Assembly (NCBI GenBank): GCA_029582265.1
Contig: JAQQFT010000045.1
Span: forward strand, 1-64,000
Source of the DNA: Zoroaster sp. YZ-2022
Taxonomy: Eukaryota > Echinodermata > Asteroidea > Forcipulatida > Zoroasteridae
Direction: 5' to 3'
Length of the DNA stretch: 64,000 nt
The notes under the pieces are model-generated. The model did not search any database, was not told the DNA's origin, and saw only the letters and a program-made list of their open reading frames with translations. Positions 15,001 to 25,858 of the stretch are shown here, in pieces; the stretch's first letter is position 1, and every line of letters starts with the position of its first letter. The translations under genes and the position numbers were made by a program.

Positions 15001-18000
15001 TAGCCCTCTGTAAAATACGGTCAACTTGCATGCGGTTTCACTGCAAACAATACAGAACTATACAGTGTTAAAAAAAAAACTTTTCTAGGGTTGGGAATAA
15101 CTTTTAAAGTTTTCAAGGGAGGCCGATAATTGTATATCTAAATTAAAGCTTAGGTTCTCCCCTTTCAGAAAAACACCATACTTTTGAATTTGGATAATTA
15201 TTTCGTACCTTAAACGGCCACCATGGACAAGTAGCCCTCTGTAAAATACCGTCAACTTGCATGCGGTTTCTCTGCAAACAATACAGAACTATACAGTGTT
15301 ACAAAAAATACTTTTCTAGGGTTGGGAATAACTTTTAAAGTTTTTAAGGGAGGCCGATAATTTTATATCTAAATTAAAGCTTAGGTTCTCCCCTTTCAGA
15401 AAAACACCATACTTTTGAATTTGGATAATTATTTCGTACCTTAAACGGCCTCCATGGCCTCTGTAAAATACGGTCAACTTGCATGCGGTTTCACCGCAAA
15501 CAATACAGCACTATACAGTCTTACGGAAAAAAAACATTTCTATGGTTGGGAATAACTTTTAAAGTTTTCAAGGGAGGCCGATAATTTTATATCTAAATTA
15601 AAGCTTAGGTTCTCCCCTTTCAGAAAAACACCATACTTTTGAATTTGGATAATTATTTCGTACCTTAAACGGCCTCCATGGACACTTAGCCCTCTGTAAA
15701 ATACGGTCAACTTGCATGCGGTTTCACTGCAAACAATACAGAACTATACAGTGTTACAAAAAAAACTTTTCTAGGGTTGGGAATAACTTTTAAAGTTTTA
15801 AAGGCCGATAATTTTATATCTAAATTAAAGCTTAGGTTCTCCTTTCAGAAAAACACCATACTTTTGAATTTGGATAATTATTTCGTACCTTAAACGGCCT
15901 CCATGGACATAGCCCTCTGTAAAATACGGTCAACTTGCATGCGGTTTCACTGCAAACAATACAGAACTATACAGTGTTACAAAAAACTTTTCTAGGGTTG
16001 GGAATAACTTTTAAAGTTTTTAAGGGAGGCCGATAATTTTATATCTAAATTAAAGCTTAGGTTCTCCCCTTTCAGAAAAACACCATACTTTTGAATTTGG
16101 ATAATTATTTCGTACCTTAAACGGCCTCCATGGACACTTAGCCCTCTGTAAAATACGGTCAACTTGCATGCGGTTTCACTGCAAACAATACAGAACTATA
16201 CAGTGTTACAAAACAAAACTTTTCTAGGGTTGGGAATAACTTTTAAAGTTTTTAAAGAAGGCCGATAATTTTATATCTAAATTAAAGCTTAGGTTCTCCC
16301 CTTTCAGAAAAACACCATACTTTTGAATTTGGATAATTATTTCGTACCTTAAACGGCCTCCATGGACACTTAGCCCTCTGTAAAATACGGTCAACTTGCA
16401 TGCGGTTTCACTGCAAACAATACAGAACTATACAGTGTTACAAAAAAAACTTTTCTAGGGTTGGGAATAACTTTTAAAGTTTTTAAGGAGGCCGATAATT
16501 TTATATCTAAATTAAAGCTTAGGTTCTCCCCTTTCAGAAAAACACCATACTTTTGAATTTGGATAATTATTTCGTACCTTAAACGGCCTCCATGGACACT
16601 TAGCCCTCTGTAAAATACTTGCATGCGGTTTCACTGCAAACAATACAGAACTATACAGTGTTACAAAAAAACTTTTCTAGGGTTGGGAATAACTTTTAAA
16701 GTTTTTAAGGGAGGCCGATAATTTTATATCTAAATTAAAGCTTAGGTTCTCCCCTTTCAGAAAAACACCATACTTTTGAATTTGGATAATTATTTCGTAC
16801 CTTAAACGGCCTCCATGGACACTTAGCCCTCTGTAAAATACGGTCAACTTGCATGCGGTTTCACCGCAAACAATACAGCACTATACAGTCTTACGAAGAA
16901 AAAAAACATTTCTATGGTTGGGAATAACTTTTAAAGTTTTCAAGGGAGGCCGATAATTTTATATCTAAATTAAAGCTTAGGTTCTCCCCTTTCAGAAAAA
17001 CACCATACTTTTGAATTTGGATAATTATTTCATATCTTAAACGGCCTCCATGGACACTTAGCCCTCTGTAAAATACCGTCAACTTGCATGCGGTTTCACT
17101 GCAAACAATACAGAACTATACAGTGTTACAAAAAAAACTTTTCTAGGGTTGGGAATAACTTTTAAAGTTTTTAAGGAAGGCCGATAATTTTATATCTAAA
17201 TTAAAGCTTAGGTTCTCCCCTTTCAGAAAAACACCATACTTTTGAATTTGGATAATTATTTCGTACCTTAAACGGCCTCCATGGACACTTAGCCCTCTGT
17301 AAAATACGGTCAACTTGCATGCGGTTTCACCGCAACAATACAGCACTATACAGTCTTACAAAAAAAAAACATTTCTATGGTTGGGAATAACTTTTAAAGT
17401 TTTCAAGGGAGGCCGATAATTTTATATCTAAATTAAAGCTTAGGTTCTCCCCTTTCAGAAAAACACCATACTTTTGAATTTGGATAATTATTTCGTACCT
17501 TAAACGGCCTCCATGGACGGTAAGCCCTCTGTAAAATACGGTCAACTTGCATGCGGTTTCACTGCAAACAATACAGAACTATACAGTGTTACAAAAAAAA
17601 CTTTTCTAGGGTTGGGAATAACTTTTAAAGTTTTTAAGGGAGGCCGATAATTTTATATCTAAATTAAAGCTTAGGTTCTCCCCTTTCAGAAAAACACCAT
17701 ACTTTTGAATTTGGATAATTATTTCGTACCTTAAACGGCCTCCATGGACACTTAGCCCTCTGTAAAATACGGTCAACTTGCATGCGGTTTCACTGCAAAC
17801 AATACCGAACTATACAGTGTTACAAAAAAAACTTTTCTAGGGTTGGGAATAACTTTTAAAGTTTTAAGGGAGGCCGATAATTGTATATCTAAATTAAAGC
17901 TTAGGTTCTCCCTTTCAGAAAAACACCATACTTTTGAATTTGGATAATTATTTCGTACCTTAAACGGCCTCCATGGACACTTAGCCCTCTGTAAAATACG

Positions 18001-18024
18001 GTCAACTTGCATGCGGTTTCACCG

Positions 18025-18061
18025 CAAAAAAAAAACAAAAAAAAATAATAAAAAAAAAAAA
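18025..18061 (+). repeat. A-rich low-complexity patch replacing part of a monomer
   Basis: Right after CACCGC the normal AACAATACAGCACTATACAG segment is replaced by about 37 bases of nearly pure A with one C and two T. It is followed by normal CATTTCTATGG. This could be a real homopolymer expansion or a consensus error in a noisy stretch. No other left-array monomer inspected shows it. Confidence 0.75.
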
Positions 18062-18886
18062 CATTTCTATGGTTGGGAATAACTTTTAAAGTTTTAAAGG
18101 GAGGCCGATAATTTTATATCTAAATTAAAGCTTAGGTTCTCCCCTTTCAGAAAACACCATACTTTTGAATTTGGATAATTATTTCGTACCTTAAACGGCC
18201 TCCATGGACGCCAGCCCTCTGTAAAATACGGTCAACTTGCATGCGGTTTCACTGCAAACAATACAACACTATACAGTGTTACAAAAAAAAACATTTCTAT
18301 GGTTGGGAATAACTTTTAAAGTTTTCAAGGAGGCCGATAATTTTATATCTAAATTAAAGCTTAGGTTCTCCTTTCAGAAAAACACCATACTTTTGAATTT
18401 GGATAATTATTTCGTACCTTAAACGGCCTCCATGGACGGTAAGCCCTCTGTAAAATACGGTCAACTTGCATGCGGTTTCACTGCAAACAATACAGAACTA
18501 TACAGTGTTACAAAAAAAACTTTTCTAGGGTTGGGAATAACTTTTAAAGTTTTAAGGAAGGCCGATAATTTTATATCTAAATTAAAGCTTAGGTTCTCCC
18601 CTTTCAGAAAAACACCATACTTTTGAATTTGGATAATTATTTCGTACCTTAAACGGCCTCCATGGACGCCAGCCCTCTGTAAAATACGGTCAACTTGCAT
18701 GCGGTTTCACCGCAACAATACAGCACTATACAGTCTTACAAAAAAAAACATTTCTATGGTTGGGAATAACTTTTAAAGTTTTCAAGGGAGGCCGATAATT
18801 TTATATCTAAATTAAAGCTTAGGTTCTCCCCTTTCAGAAAAACACCATACTTTTGAATTTGGATAATTATTTCGTACCTTAAACGG

Positions 18887-18919
18887 CCGCCAGGGACGCT
18901 AGGGGGGCTGGAAAATTCG
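18887..18919 (+). repeat. G-biased aberrant patch inside a monomer
   Basis: The usual GGCCTCCATGG...CCCTCTGTAAAATACGG block reads GGCCGCCAGGGACGC then TAGGGGGGCTGGAAAATTCGG. Most differences are changes to G, clustered in about 30 bases, while both sides are normal. Such one-sided clustering looks more like poor base calling than evolution, but this cannot be settled from one sequence. Confidence 0.6.
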
Positions 18920-21605
18920 GTCAACTTGCATGCGGTTTCACTGCAAACAATACAGAACTATACAGTGTTACAAAAAACACTTTTCTAGGGTTGGGAATAA
19001 CTTTTAAAGTTTTTAAGGGAGGCCGATAATTTTATATCTAAATTAAAGCTTAGGTTCTCCCCTTTCAGAAAAACACCATACTTTTGAATTTGGATAATTA
19101 TTTCGTACCTTAAACGGCCTCCATGGACACTTAGGCCTCTGTAAAATACGGTCAACTTGCATGCGGTTTCACTGCAAACAATACAGAACTATACGGTGTT
19201 ACAAAAAAAACTTTTCTAGGGTTGGGAATAACTTTTAAAGTTTTTAAGGGAGGCCGATAATTTTATATCTAAATTAAAGCTTAGGTTCTCCCCTTTCAGA
19301 AAAACACCATACTTTTGAATTTGGATAATTATTTCGTACCTTAAACGGCCTCCATGGACGCCAGCCCTCTGTAAAATACGGTCAACTTGCATGCGGTTTC
19401 ACTGCAAACAATACAGAACTATACGGTGTTACAAAAAAAACATTTCTAGGGTTGGGAATAACTTTTAAAGTTTTCAAGGGAGGCCGATAATTTTATATCT
19501 AAATTAAAGCTTAGGTACAACCCAATAAGAAAAACACCATACTTATGAATTTTGATAATTATTTCGTACATTAAACGGCCTCCATGGACATAGCCCTCTG
19601 TAAAATACGGTCAACTTGCATGCGGTTTCACTGCAAACAATACAGAACTATACAGTGTTACAAAAAAAACATTTTCTATGGTTGGGAATAACTTTTAAAG
19701 TTTTAAGGAAGGCCGATAATTTTATATCTAAATTAAAGCAGGTTCTCCCTTTCAGAAAAACACCATACTTTTGAATTTGGATAATTATTTCGAACCTTAA
19801 ACTGCCTCCATGGACACTTAGCCCTCTGTAAAATACCGTCAACTTGCATGCGGTTTCACTGCAAACAATACAGAACTATACAGTGTTACAACAAAAACTT
19901 TTCTAGGGTTGGGAATAACTTTTAAAGTTTTTAAAGAAGGCCGATAATTTTATATCTAAATTAAAGCTTAGGTTCTCCCCTTTCAGAAAAACACCATACT
20001 TTTGAATTTGGATAATTATTTCGTACCTTAAACGGCCTCCATGGACACTTAGCCCTCTGTAAAATACGGTCAACTTGCATGCGGTTTCACTGCAAACAAT
20101 ACAGAACTATACAGTGTTACAAAAAAAAACTTTTCTAGGGTTGGGAATAACTTTTAAAGTTTTTAAGGGAGGCCGATAATTTTATATCTAAATTAAAGCT
20201 TAGGTTCTCCCCTTTCAGAAAAACACCATACTTTTGAATTTGGATAATTATTTCGTACCTTAAACGGCCTCCATGGACACTTAGCCCTCTGTAAAATACT
20301 TGCATGCGGTTTCACTGCAAACAATACAGAACTATACAGTGTTACAAAACAAAACTTTTCTAGGGTTGGGAATAACTTTTAAAGTTTTAAGGGAGGCCGA
20401 TAATTTTATATCTAAATTAAAGCTTAGGTTCTCCCCTTTCAGAAAAAACACCATACTTTTGAATTTGGATAATTATTTCGTACCTTAAACGGCCTCCATG
20501 GACACTTTGCCCTCTGTAAAATACGGTCAACTTGCATGCGGTTTCACTGCAAACAATACAGAACTATACAGTGTTACAAAAAAAAACTTTTCTAGGGTTG
20601 GGAATAACTTTTAAAGTTTTCAGGAGGCCGATAATTTTATATCTAAATTAAAGCTTAGGTTCTCCCTTTCAGAAAAACACCATACTTTTGAATTTGGATA
20701 ATTATTTCGTACCTTCAACGGCCTCCATGGACATAGCCCTCTGTAAAATACGGTCAACTTGCATGCGGTTTCACTGCAAACAATACCGAACTATACAGTG
20801 TTACAAAAAACTTTTCTAGGGTTGGGAATAACTTTTAAAGTTTTAAGGGAGGCCGATAATTTTATATCTAAATTAAAGCTTAGGTTCTCCCCTTTCAGAA
20901 AAACACCATACTTTTGAATTTGGATAATTATTTCGTACCTTAAACGGCCTCCATGGACACTTAGCCCTCTGTAAAATACGGTCAACTTGCATGCGGTTTC
21001 ACCGCAAACAGCACTATACAGTCTTACAAAAAAAAACATTTCTATGGTTGGGAATAACTTTTAAAGTTTTCAAGGGAGGCCGATAATTTTATATCTAAAT
21101 TAAAGCTTAGGTTCTCCCCTTTCAGAAAAACACCATACTTTTGAATTTGGATAATTATTTCGTATCTTAAACGGCCTCCATGGACACTTAGCCCTCTGTA
21201 AAATACGGTCAACTTGCATGCGGTTTCACTGCAAACAATACCGAACTATACAGTGTTACAAAAAAAACTTTTCTAGGGTTGGGAATAACTTTTAAAGTTT
21301 TTAAGGGAGGCCGATAATTTTATATCTAAATTAAAGCTTAGGTTCTCCCCTTTCAGAAAAACACCATACTTTTGAATTTGGATAATTATTTCGTACCTTA
21401 AACGGCCTCCATGGACACTTAGCCCTCTGTAAAATACGGTCAACTTGCATGCGGTTTCACCGCAAACAATACATAACTATACAGTCTTACTAAAAAAACA
21501 TTTCTATGGTTGGGAATAACTTTTAAAGTTTTCAAGGGAGGCCGATAATTTTATATCTAAATTAAAGCTTAGGTTCTCCCCTTTCAGAAAAACACCATAC
21601 TTTTG

Positions 21606-22525
21606 AATTTGGATAATTATTTCGTATCTTAAACGGCCTCCATGGACACTTAGCCCTCTGTAAAATACCGTCAACTTGCATGCGGTTTCACTGCAAACAA
21701 TACAGAACTATACAGTGTTACAACAAAAACTTTTCTAGGGTTGGGAATAACTTTTAAAGTTTTTAAGGAAGGCCGATAATTTTATATCTAAATTAAAGCT
21801 TAGGTTCTCCCCTTTCAGAAAAACACCATACTTTTGAATTTGGATAATTATTTCGTACCTTAAACGGCCTCCATGGACACTTAGCCCTCTGTAAAATACG
21901 GTCAACTTGCATGCGGTTTCACTGCAAACAATACAGAACTATACAGTGTTACAAAAAAAAAAATTCTAGGGTTGGGAATAACTTTTAAAGTTTTTAAGGG
22001 AGGCCGATAATTTTATATCTAAATTAAAGCTTAGGTTCTCCCCTTTCAGAAAAACACCATACTTTTGAATTTGGATAATTATTTCGTACCTTAAACGGCC
22101 TCCATGGACACTTAGCCTCTGTAAAATACGGTCAACTTGCATGCGGTTTCACCGCAACAATACAGCACTATACAGTCTTACAAAAAAACTTTCTAGGGTT
22201 GGGAATAACTTTTAAAGTTTTCAAGGGAGGCCGATAATTTTATATCTAAATTAAAGCTTAGGTTCTCCCCTTTCAGAAAAACACCATACTTTTGAATTTG
22301 GATAATTATTTCGTACCTTAAACGGCCTCCATGGACACTTAGCCCTCTGTAAAATACGGTCAACTTGCATGCGGTTTCACCGCAACAATACAGCACTATA
22401 CAGTCTTACAAAAAAAAACATTTCTATGGTTGGGAATAACTTTTAAAGTTTTCAAGGGAGGCCGATAATTTTATATCTAAATTAAAGCTTAGGTTCTCCC
22501 CTTTCAGAAAAACACCATACTTTTG
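21606..22525 (+). repeat. Tetrameric higher-order repeat unit (A1-A2-B1-B2), left array
   Basis: A 920-bp block of four monomers. The first has TTTCGTATCTT and TACCGTCAAC (type A), the second is type A with TACGGTCAAC, and the third and fourth have CACCGCAAC and GCACTATACAGTCTTAC (B-like; the third has CTTTCTAGGG rather than CATTTCTATGG). The same linked markers return in the following monomer (TTTCATATCTT with TACCGTCAAC near 22543-22590) and in the three tetramers at 27240-29931. Confidence 0.7.
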
Positions 22526-23783
22526 AATTTGGATAATTATTTCATATCTTAAACGGCCTCCATGGACACTTAGCCCTCTGTAAAATACCGTCAACTTGCA
22601 TGCGGTTTCACTGCAAACAATACAGAACTATACAGTGTTACAAAAAAAACTTTTCTAGGGTTGGGAATAACTTTTAAAGTTTTTAAGGAAGGCCGATAAT
22701 TTTATATCTAAATTAAAGCTTAGGTTCTCCCCTTTCAGAAAAACACCATACTTTTGAATTTGGATAATTATTTCGTACCTTAAACGGCCTCCATGGACAC
22801 TTAGCCCTCTGTAAAATACTTGCATGCGGTTTCACTGCAAACAATACCGAACTATACAGTGTTACAAAAAAAACTTTTCTAGGGTTGGGAATAACTTTTA
22901 AAGTTTTTAAGGGAGGCCGATAATTTTATATCTAAATTAAAGCTTAGGTTCTCCCCTTTCAGAAAAACACCATACTTTTGAATTTGGATAATTATTTCGT
23001 ACCTTAAACGGCCTCCATGGACAGACAGCCCTCTGTAAAATACGGTCAACTTGCATGCGGTTTCACCGCAACAATACAGCACTATACAGTCTTACGAAAA
23101 AAACATTTCTATGGTTGGGAATAACTTTTAAAGTTTTCAAGGGAGGCCGATAATTTTATATCTAAATTAAAGCTTAGGTTCTCCCCTTTCAGAAAAACAC
23201 CATACTTTTGAATTTGGATAATTATTTCGTACCTTAAACGGCCTCCATGGACACTTAGCCCTCTGTAAAATACGGTCAACTTGCATGCGGTTTCACTGCA
23301 AACAATACAGAACTATACAGTGTTACAAAAAAAACTTTTCTAGGATTGGGAATAACTTATAAAGTTTTTAAGGGAGGCCGATAATTTTATATCTAAATTA
23401 AAGCTTAGGTTCTCCCCTTTCAGAAAAACACCATACTTTTGAATTTGGATAATTATTTCGTACCTTAAACGGCCTCCATGGACACTTAGCCCTCTGTAAA
23501 ATACGGTCAACTTGCATGCGGTTTCACTGCAAACAATACCGAACTATACAGTGTTACAAAAAAAACTTTTCTAGGGTTGGGAATAACTTTTAAAGTTTTT
23601 AAGGGAGGCCGATAATTTTATATCTAAATTAAAGCTTAGGTTCTCCCCTTTCAGAAAAACACCATACTTTTGAATTTGGATAATTATTTCGTACCTTAAA
23701 CGGCCTCCATGGACACTTAGCCCTCTGTAAAATACGGTCAACTTGCATGCGGTTTCACCGCAACAATACAGCACTATACAGTC

Positions 23784-23786
23784 TTA
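23784..23786 (+). other. Target-site duplication, left copy (TTA)
   Basis: TTA directly precedes the left inverted repeat and is repeated at 25859-25861. Removing the element and one TTA rebuilds a normal type B monomer stretch (CAGTCTTACAAAA). A 3-bp TTA/TAA duplication is the known signature of PIF/Harbinger insertion. Confidence 0.93.
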
Positions 23787-23830
23787 AGGCCCTGTCACAA
23801 GAAACCGAATTGCAAGAACGTTCGTAAACC
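23787..23830 (+). repeat. Left terminal inverted repeat (44 bp)
   Basis: Begins AGGCCCTGTC and ends CGTTCGTAAACC. It is the exact reverse complement of 25815-25858. The match stops at 23831. This is the expected binding and cutting site of the transposase and its Myb-like partner. Confidence 0.95.
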
Positions 23831-24192
23831 TTATTGAAAAATTTATATTTTTCTAGTACGGTGGAGAACGGACATAAAATGCAATTAATAAACTTTCTCA
23901 TACCGCCCCAGTACCGTTCTGTTTCCGTACCAGTACCGTATACAGCATAAAATGGTCAATTTTATCCAGAATCTAGCAATTTTGTCCGAGCCGAGACAGT
24001 ACTGTTGACGAATTCACCGTTGCTAAACCTAACCATTACCGTTCTAAGACCGTTCTAAGACCGAACACACGAATCAATACCGTTCTATAAACTGTTGCGC
24101 ACCGCACATAACTTACCAAAACCTTACCAACACCTTACCAATACCGAACGCATACCGACCGGCAACCGTCGGAAACGGGTGGCTAGCGAGTG
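23831..24192 (+). promoter_or_regulatory. Left subterminal region with repeated ACCGTTCT motifs
   Basis: No gene is seen here. ACCGTTCT occurs four times on + (23913-23920, 24038-24045, 24049-24056, 24079-24086). A near-inverted copy, AGAACGG, lies around 23865-23871. Several looser TTACC, TACCG and ACCGT variants fill 24100-24175. By analogy with the subterminal sites known for PIF/Harbinger Myb-like proteins, these may be binding sites; that role is inferred. Confidence 0.5.
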
Positions 24193-24200
24193 TATAAATA
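24193..24200 (+). promoter_or_regulatory. TATA box of the Myb/SANT-like gene
   Basis: TATAAATA, about 90 bp upstream of the ATG at 24290. A transcription start about 30 bp downstream, near 24223-24230, would leave a short leader. The identical octamer lies before the transposase gene on the other strand. Confidence 0.65.
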
Positions 24201-24289
24201 AGCGTCTCCGTTCAAATTAAAATCTTTACAGTTCCGGATATCGACGAGAACACTACGAGAACACTACTAAATCATTCTCCAGATTCAAG

Positions 24290-24956
24290 ATGGGCAAGAG
24301 GACGCGGTGTTGGTGACCGTGGTGCTGCTAGTCGTGGTGCCGGTGGTCGTGGCGCTGGTGGTCGTTGTGAATCTCCTGCCCCTGAAGCTGCAGTAGATGT
24401 AATAACAGCTGATGTCCACGATGTCCTCCCTCCCCGTGGTGGTCGTCGTGCTGGTCGTGGTGCTGCTGCTCGTGGTAGAGGTCGTGTTATTGCTGCTCGT
24501 GGTCGTGGTAGGGGTGCTGTTGGCCATGATGAGCCTGCCATTCACGGGGGGACTAGCAGCAGCAGCAGTTCTCCAGCAAGAGAAGAGGAGGTGCAGGCTG
24601 AAGCTGAGTTGGAGGTTGAGGATGAGGCTGAGCCAGCTGCTTCACAGTCCAAGAGCAAGAAGAGGAAGGCTAAAATCAGCTACCAGGTGAAGGCTAATGA
24701 TGAGACGAAGCTGATTGAGTGGATCGAAGGCGAGGAGTTTTTGTGGAACCATCTCAAGTCCAATTATAAGAATACCCAGATGAAAGCTGCCAGGTGGGAG
24801 GAGAAGGGACAGGAGTTGGGCTACACTGGAACTCATTTGAAGGGCTGGTGGTCGAAGATGAGGGATATGTGGACAAAAATATTGTGTTTTGAGGCACACG
24901 CCAGGCGAACTTCATGGCAGAGTAGGTGTGGCCAGAGGCAAAGTGGCGGAGGGTGA
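24290..24956 (+). pseudogene. Harbinger Myb/SANT-like (MADF-like) DNA-binding protein, frameshifted and 3'-truncated
   Basis: In PIF/Harbinger elements this second protein binds DNA at the transposon ends and helps the transposase enter the nucleus. The frame open from 24198 to the TGA at 24954-24956 encodes an Arg/Gly/Ala-rich tail (about 24297-24560, RGRG and RGG-like runs), a Ser stretch, an acidic part, a basic KSKKRKAK segment (possible nuclear signal), then a trihelix of Myb/SANT-MADF type (about 24693-24878). Visible signature residues are IEWIEGEEFLWN, SNYKN, ARWEEKGQELG and LKGWWSKMRDMWTK. The only good start, ATG at 24290, is out of frame: one extra A at 24296/24297 puts a TGA at 24314-24316. 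After about 24878 the frame runs into transposase antisense, so everything 3' of the DNA-binding domain is lost. The family call is good; whether any protein is made is doubtful. Confidence 0.82.
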
Positions 24957-25299
24957 GGGCCAACTTCAAGCCTGGTGATAGTGTTTGCCTACTGATGTGG
25001 TGCTTCTCCAGTCTCGGGGTCAGCCTTTCAAGGAGTTCATCAAACATTTCCGGAGGCATACGGAGGAAATTCTTGAAGGAAGTCGGATCCTCAGCTCTCA
25101 ACTCTACCATCAGCCGATCGTACACCCCAAAGTCTGGTCTTCTGGCTATCCATGGCCGAACCCACTCCACTCTTCTCTGTCTTCTCCTTCTTCTTCTTCT
25201 TCTATTGCGGCGCAGCACTCCAATGTACATGTTCATTAGGTCAATGTGGTGGTTCAGGCAGCAATGGCTTGGATTCTCGGCATCTTCTGCAGGGTTCAT
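24754..25299 (-). pseudogene. PIF/Harbinger transposase, N-terminal part only (DDE nuclease deleted)
   Basis: The minus-strand frame starts at ATG 25299 and stops at 24754-24756. Residues 1-140 (25299-24880) look like the N-terminal region of a PIF/Harbinger (HARBI1-related) transposase. It has an Arg-rich stretch at about 30-43, then RRVEWVRPWIARR, GVYDRLMVELRAEDPTSFKN, FLRMPPEMFDELLERLTP, and a helix-turn-helix region LALTLRHFASGHTYSAMKFA with WRVPQNTI. Residues 141-181 are the antisense of the neighbouring Myb/SANT-like gene and are not transposase. Family members are usually about 350-450 residues, so the DDE catalytic domain is missing and this copy cannot cut DNA. A TATAAATA box lies about 60 bp upstream. 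The retained reading frame has no internal stop. Confidence 0.87.
24878..24884. other. Internal deletion junction joining the two convergent transposon genes
   Basis: Plus-strand Myb/SANT similarity ends at about 24878 (after DMWTK) and minus-strand transposase similarity ends at about 24880 (at PQNTI). Within a few bases the sequence passes from the middle of one gene to the middle of the other. In intact relatives both 3' ends lie between them, so one deletion removed both. The exact breakpoint is blurred by the AAAATATTGTG stretch. Confidence 0.8.
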
Positions 25300-25355
25300 C
25301 TTGGGATTTCTGGTGGGTCTGGATCTGAACTGAGCTTATCATCACAATTTGGTCA

Positions 25356-25363
25356 TATTTATA
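25356..25363 (-). promoter_or_regulatory. TATA box of the transposase gene
   Basis: TATAAATA read on the minus strand, 57-64 bp upstream of the transposase ATG at 25299. It is the same octamer as the one at 24193-24200, so both genes carry matching core promoters facing each other. Confidence 0.65.
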
Positions 25364-25814
25364 CTACATATGTGTGTCATGCACGGATTGTTCGGAGAAC
25401 GGTCGTGATTAGTGCGTGATAGACGGTAGATACACGGTAGTTATAAGTTTACGACGTTGTAAGGAACGGAGCGAACGGGAAGGTAAGGTGAAGTGCGGTA
25501 TCGGCTCTGTATCAGAACGCTATCCAATCGTTCGTGATCCGGTACTGGTACGCTGATATCAAACCTGCCGTATCAGTAACGCTTTTATAAACGGCAAAGA
25601 GATCCAATACTGAGCTGATAGCGTGCAAGTAACGACCCGTTAACGTGCTCCAGTTCGGTGGCAATTTTTGAACATGTTTAAAACTTTTTTTCAGCAATTC
25701 CGTGCTGTCCTTATAACCCTGAGACAGCCAGTGTCAATAACTTATCAGTAACGATAGAGAAACGACCACTTACCGATCACTCCTTATCAATACCGATTCC
25801 ACATAAATCAGTAC
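25364..25814 (-). promoter_or_regulatory. Right subterminal region of the transposon
   Basis: No convincing gene is seen here. It contains one exact AGAACGGT (25396-25403), the inverse of the ACCGTTCT motif repeated on the left side, plus looser ACGGTAG, CCGGTACTGGTAC and CAGTAACG variants. A 61-codon minus-strand frame (25697-25512) has no recognisable domain and is probably chance. Confidence 0.45.
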
Positions 25815-25858
25815 GGTTTACGAACGTTCTTGCAATTCGGTTTCTTGTGACAGGGCCT
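25815..25858 (-). repeat. Right terminal inverted repeat (44 bp)
   Basis: Starts GGTTTACGAACG and ends GACAGGGCCT. It is the exact reverse complement of 23787-23830, with no mismatch found. Confidence 0.95.

Larger units (their letters stand above)
1..23786 (+). repeat. Satellite array, left block (~230-bp monomer, about 100 copies)
   Basis: Head-to-tail tandem array. The anchor AATTTGGATAATTATTTCG recurs at 1, 231, 458, 691, 921 and so on, giving unit lengths of 227-233 bp. Every monomer has the same order of blocks: the anchor, CCTTAAACGGCCTCCATGG, CCCTCTGTAAAATACGGTCA, TGCATGCGGTTTCAC, an A-run of about 5-12, GGTTGGGAATAACTTTTAAAG, GGCCGATAATTTTATATC and AAGCTTAGGTTCTCC. The A-run accounts for much of the length variation. 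Two subfamilies mix. Type A has CACTGCAAAC, AGAACTATACAGTGTTAC and CTTTTCTAGGG. Type B has CACCGCAA, AGCACTATACAGTCTTAC and CATTTCTATGG. Neighbouring monomers are very similar by eye. No gene was found in this block. Function is unknown; a centromeric, pericentromeric or other heterochromatic satellite is possible but not shown. Confidence 0.97.
23787..25858. mobile_element. PIF/Harbinger DNA transposon, internally deleted, 2072 bp
   Basis: The element interrupts one type B satellite monomer. It has 44-bp terminal inverted repeats identical between the two ends (beginning AGGCCCTGTCACAAGAAACC), a TTA target duplication, and two convergent genes typical of the superfamily: a Myb/SANT-like DNA-binding protein on + and a transposase on -. 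Each gene is preceded by a TATAAATA box. Both genes lose their 3' parts at one shared junction near 24878-24884, so the copy is non-autonomous. Base composition and sequence differ from the satellite. Matching ends and a clean duplication suggest a young insertion. The superfamily call rests on gene content, duplication and termini together. Confidence 0.93.

Noticed and set aside
24272..24690. Overlapping frames in the Arg/Gly-rich region (Pro/Ala-rich and Thr/Ser-rich on -, Val/Leu-rich on +)
   Set aside because: Low-complexity shadows of GGT/CGT codon repeats in the Myb/SANT-like gene.
24926..25333. Plus-strand frames of 135 and 84 codons
   Set aside because: Antisense shadows of the transposase fragment, which has clear family motifs on the minus strand.
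25512..25697. 61-codon minus-strand frame in the right subterminal region
   Set aside because: No recognisable domain; it lies upstream of the transposase promoter.
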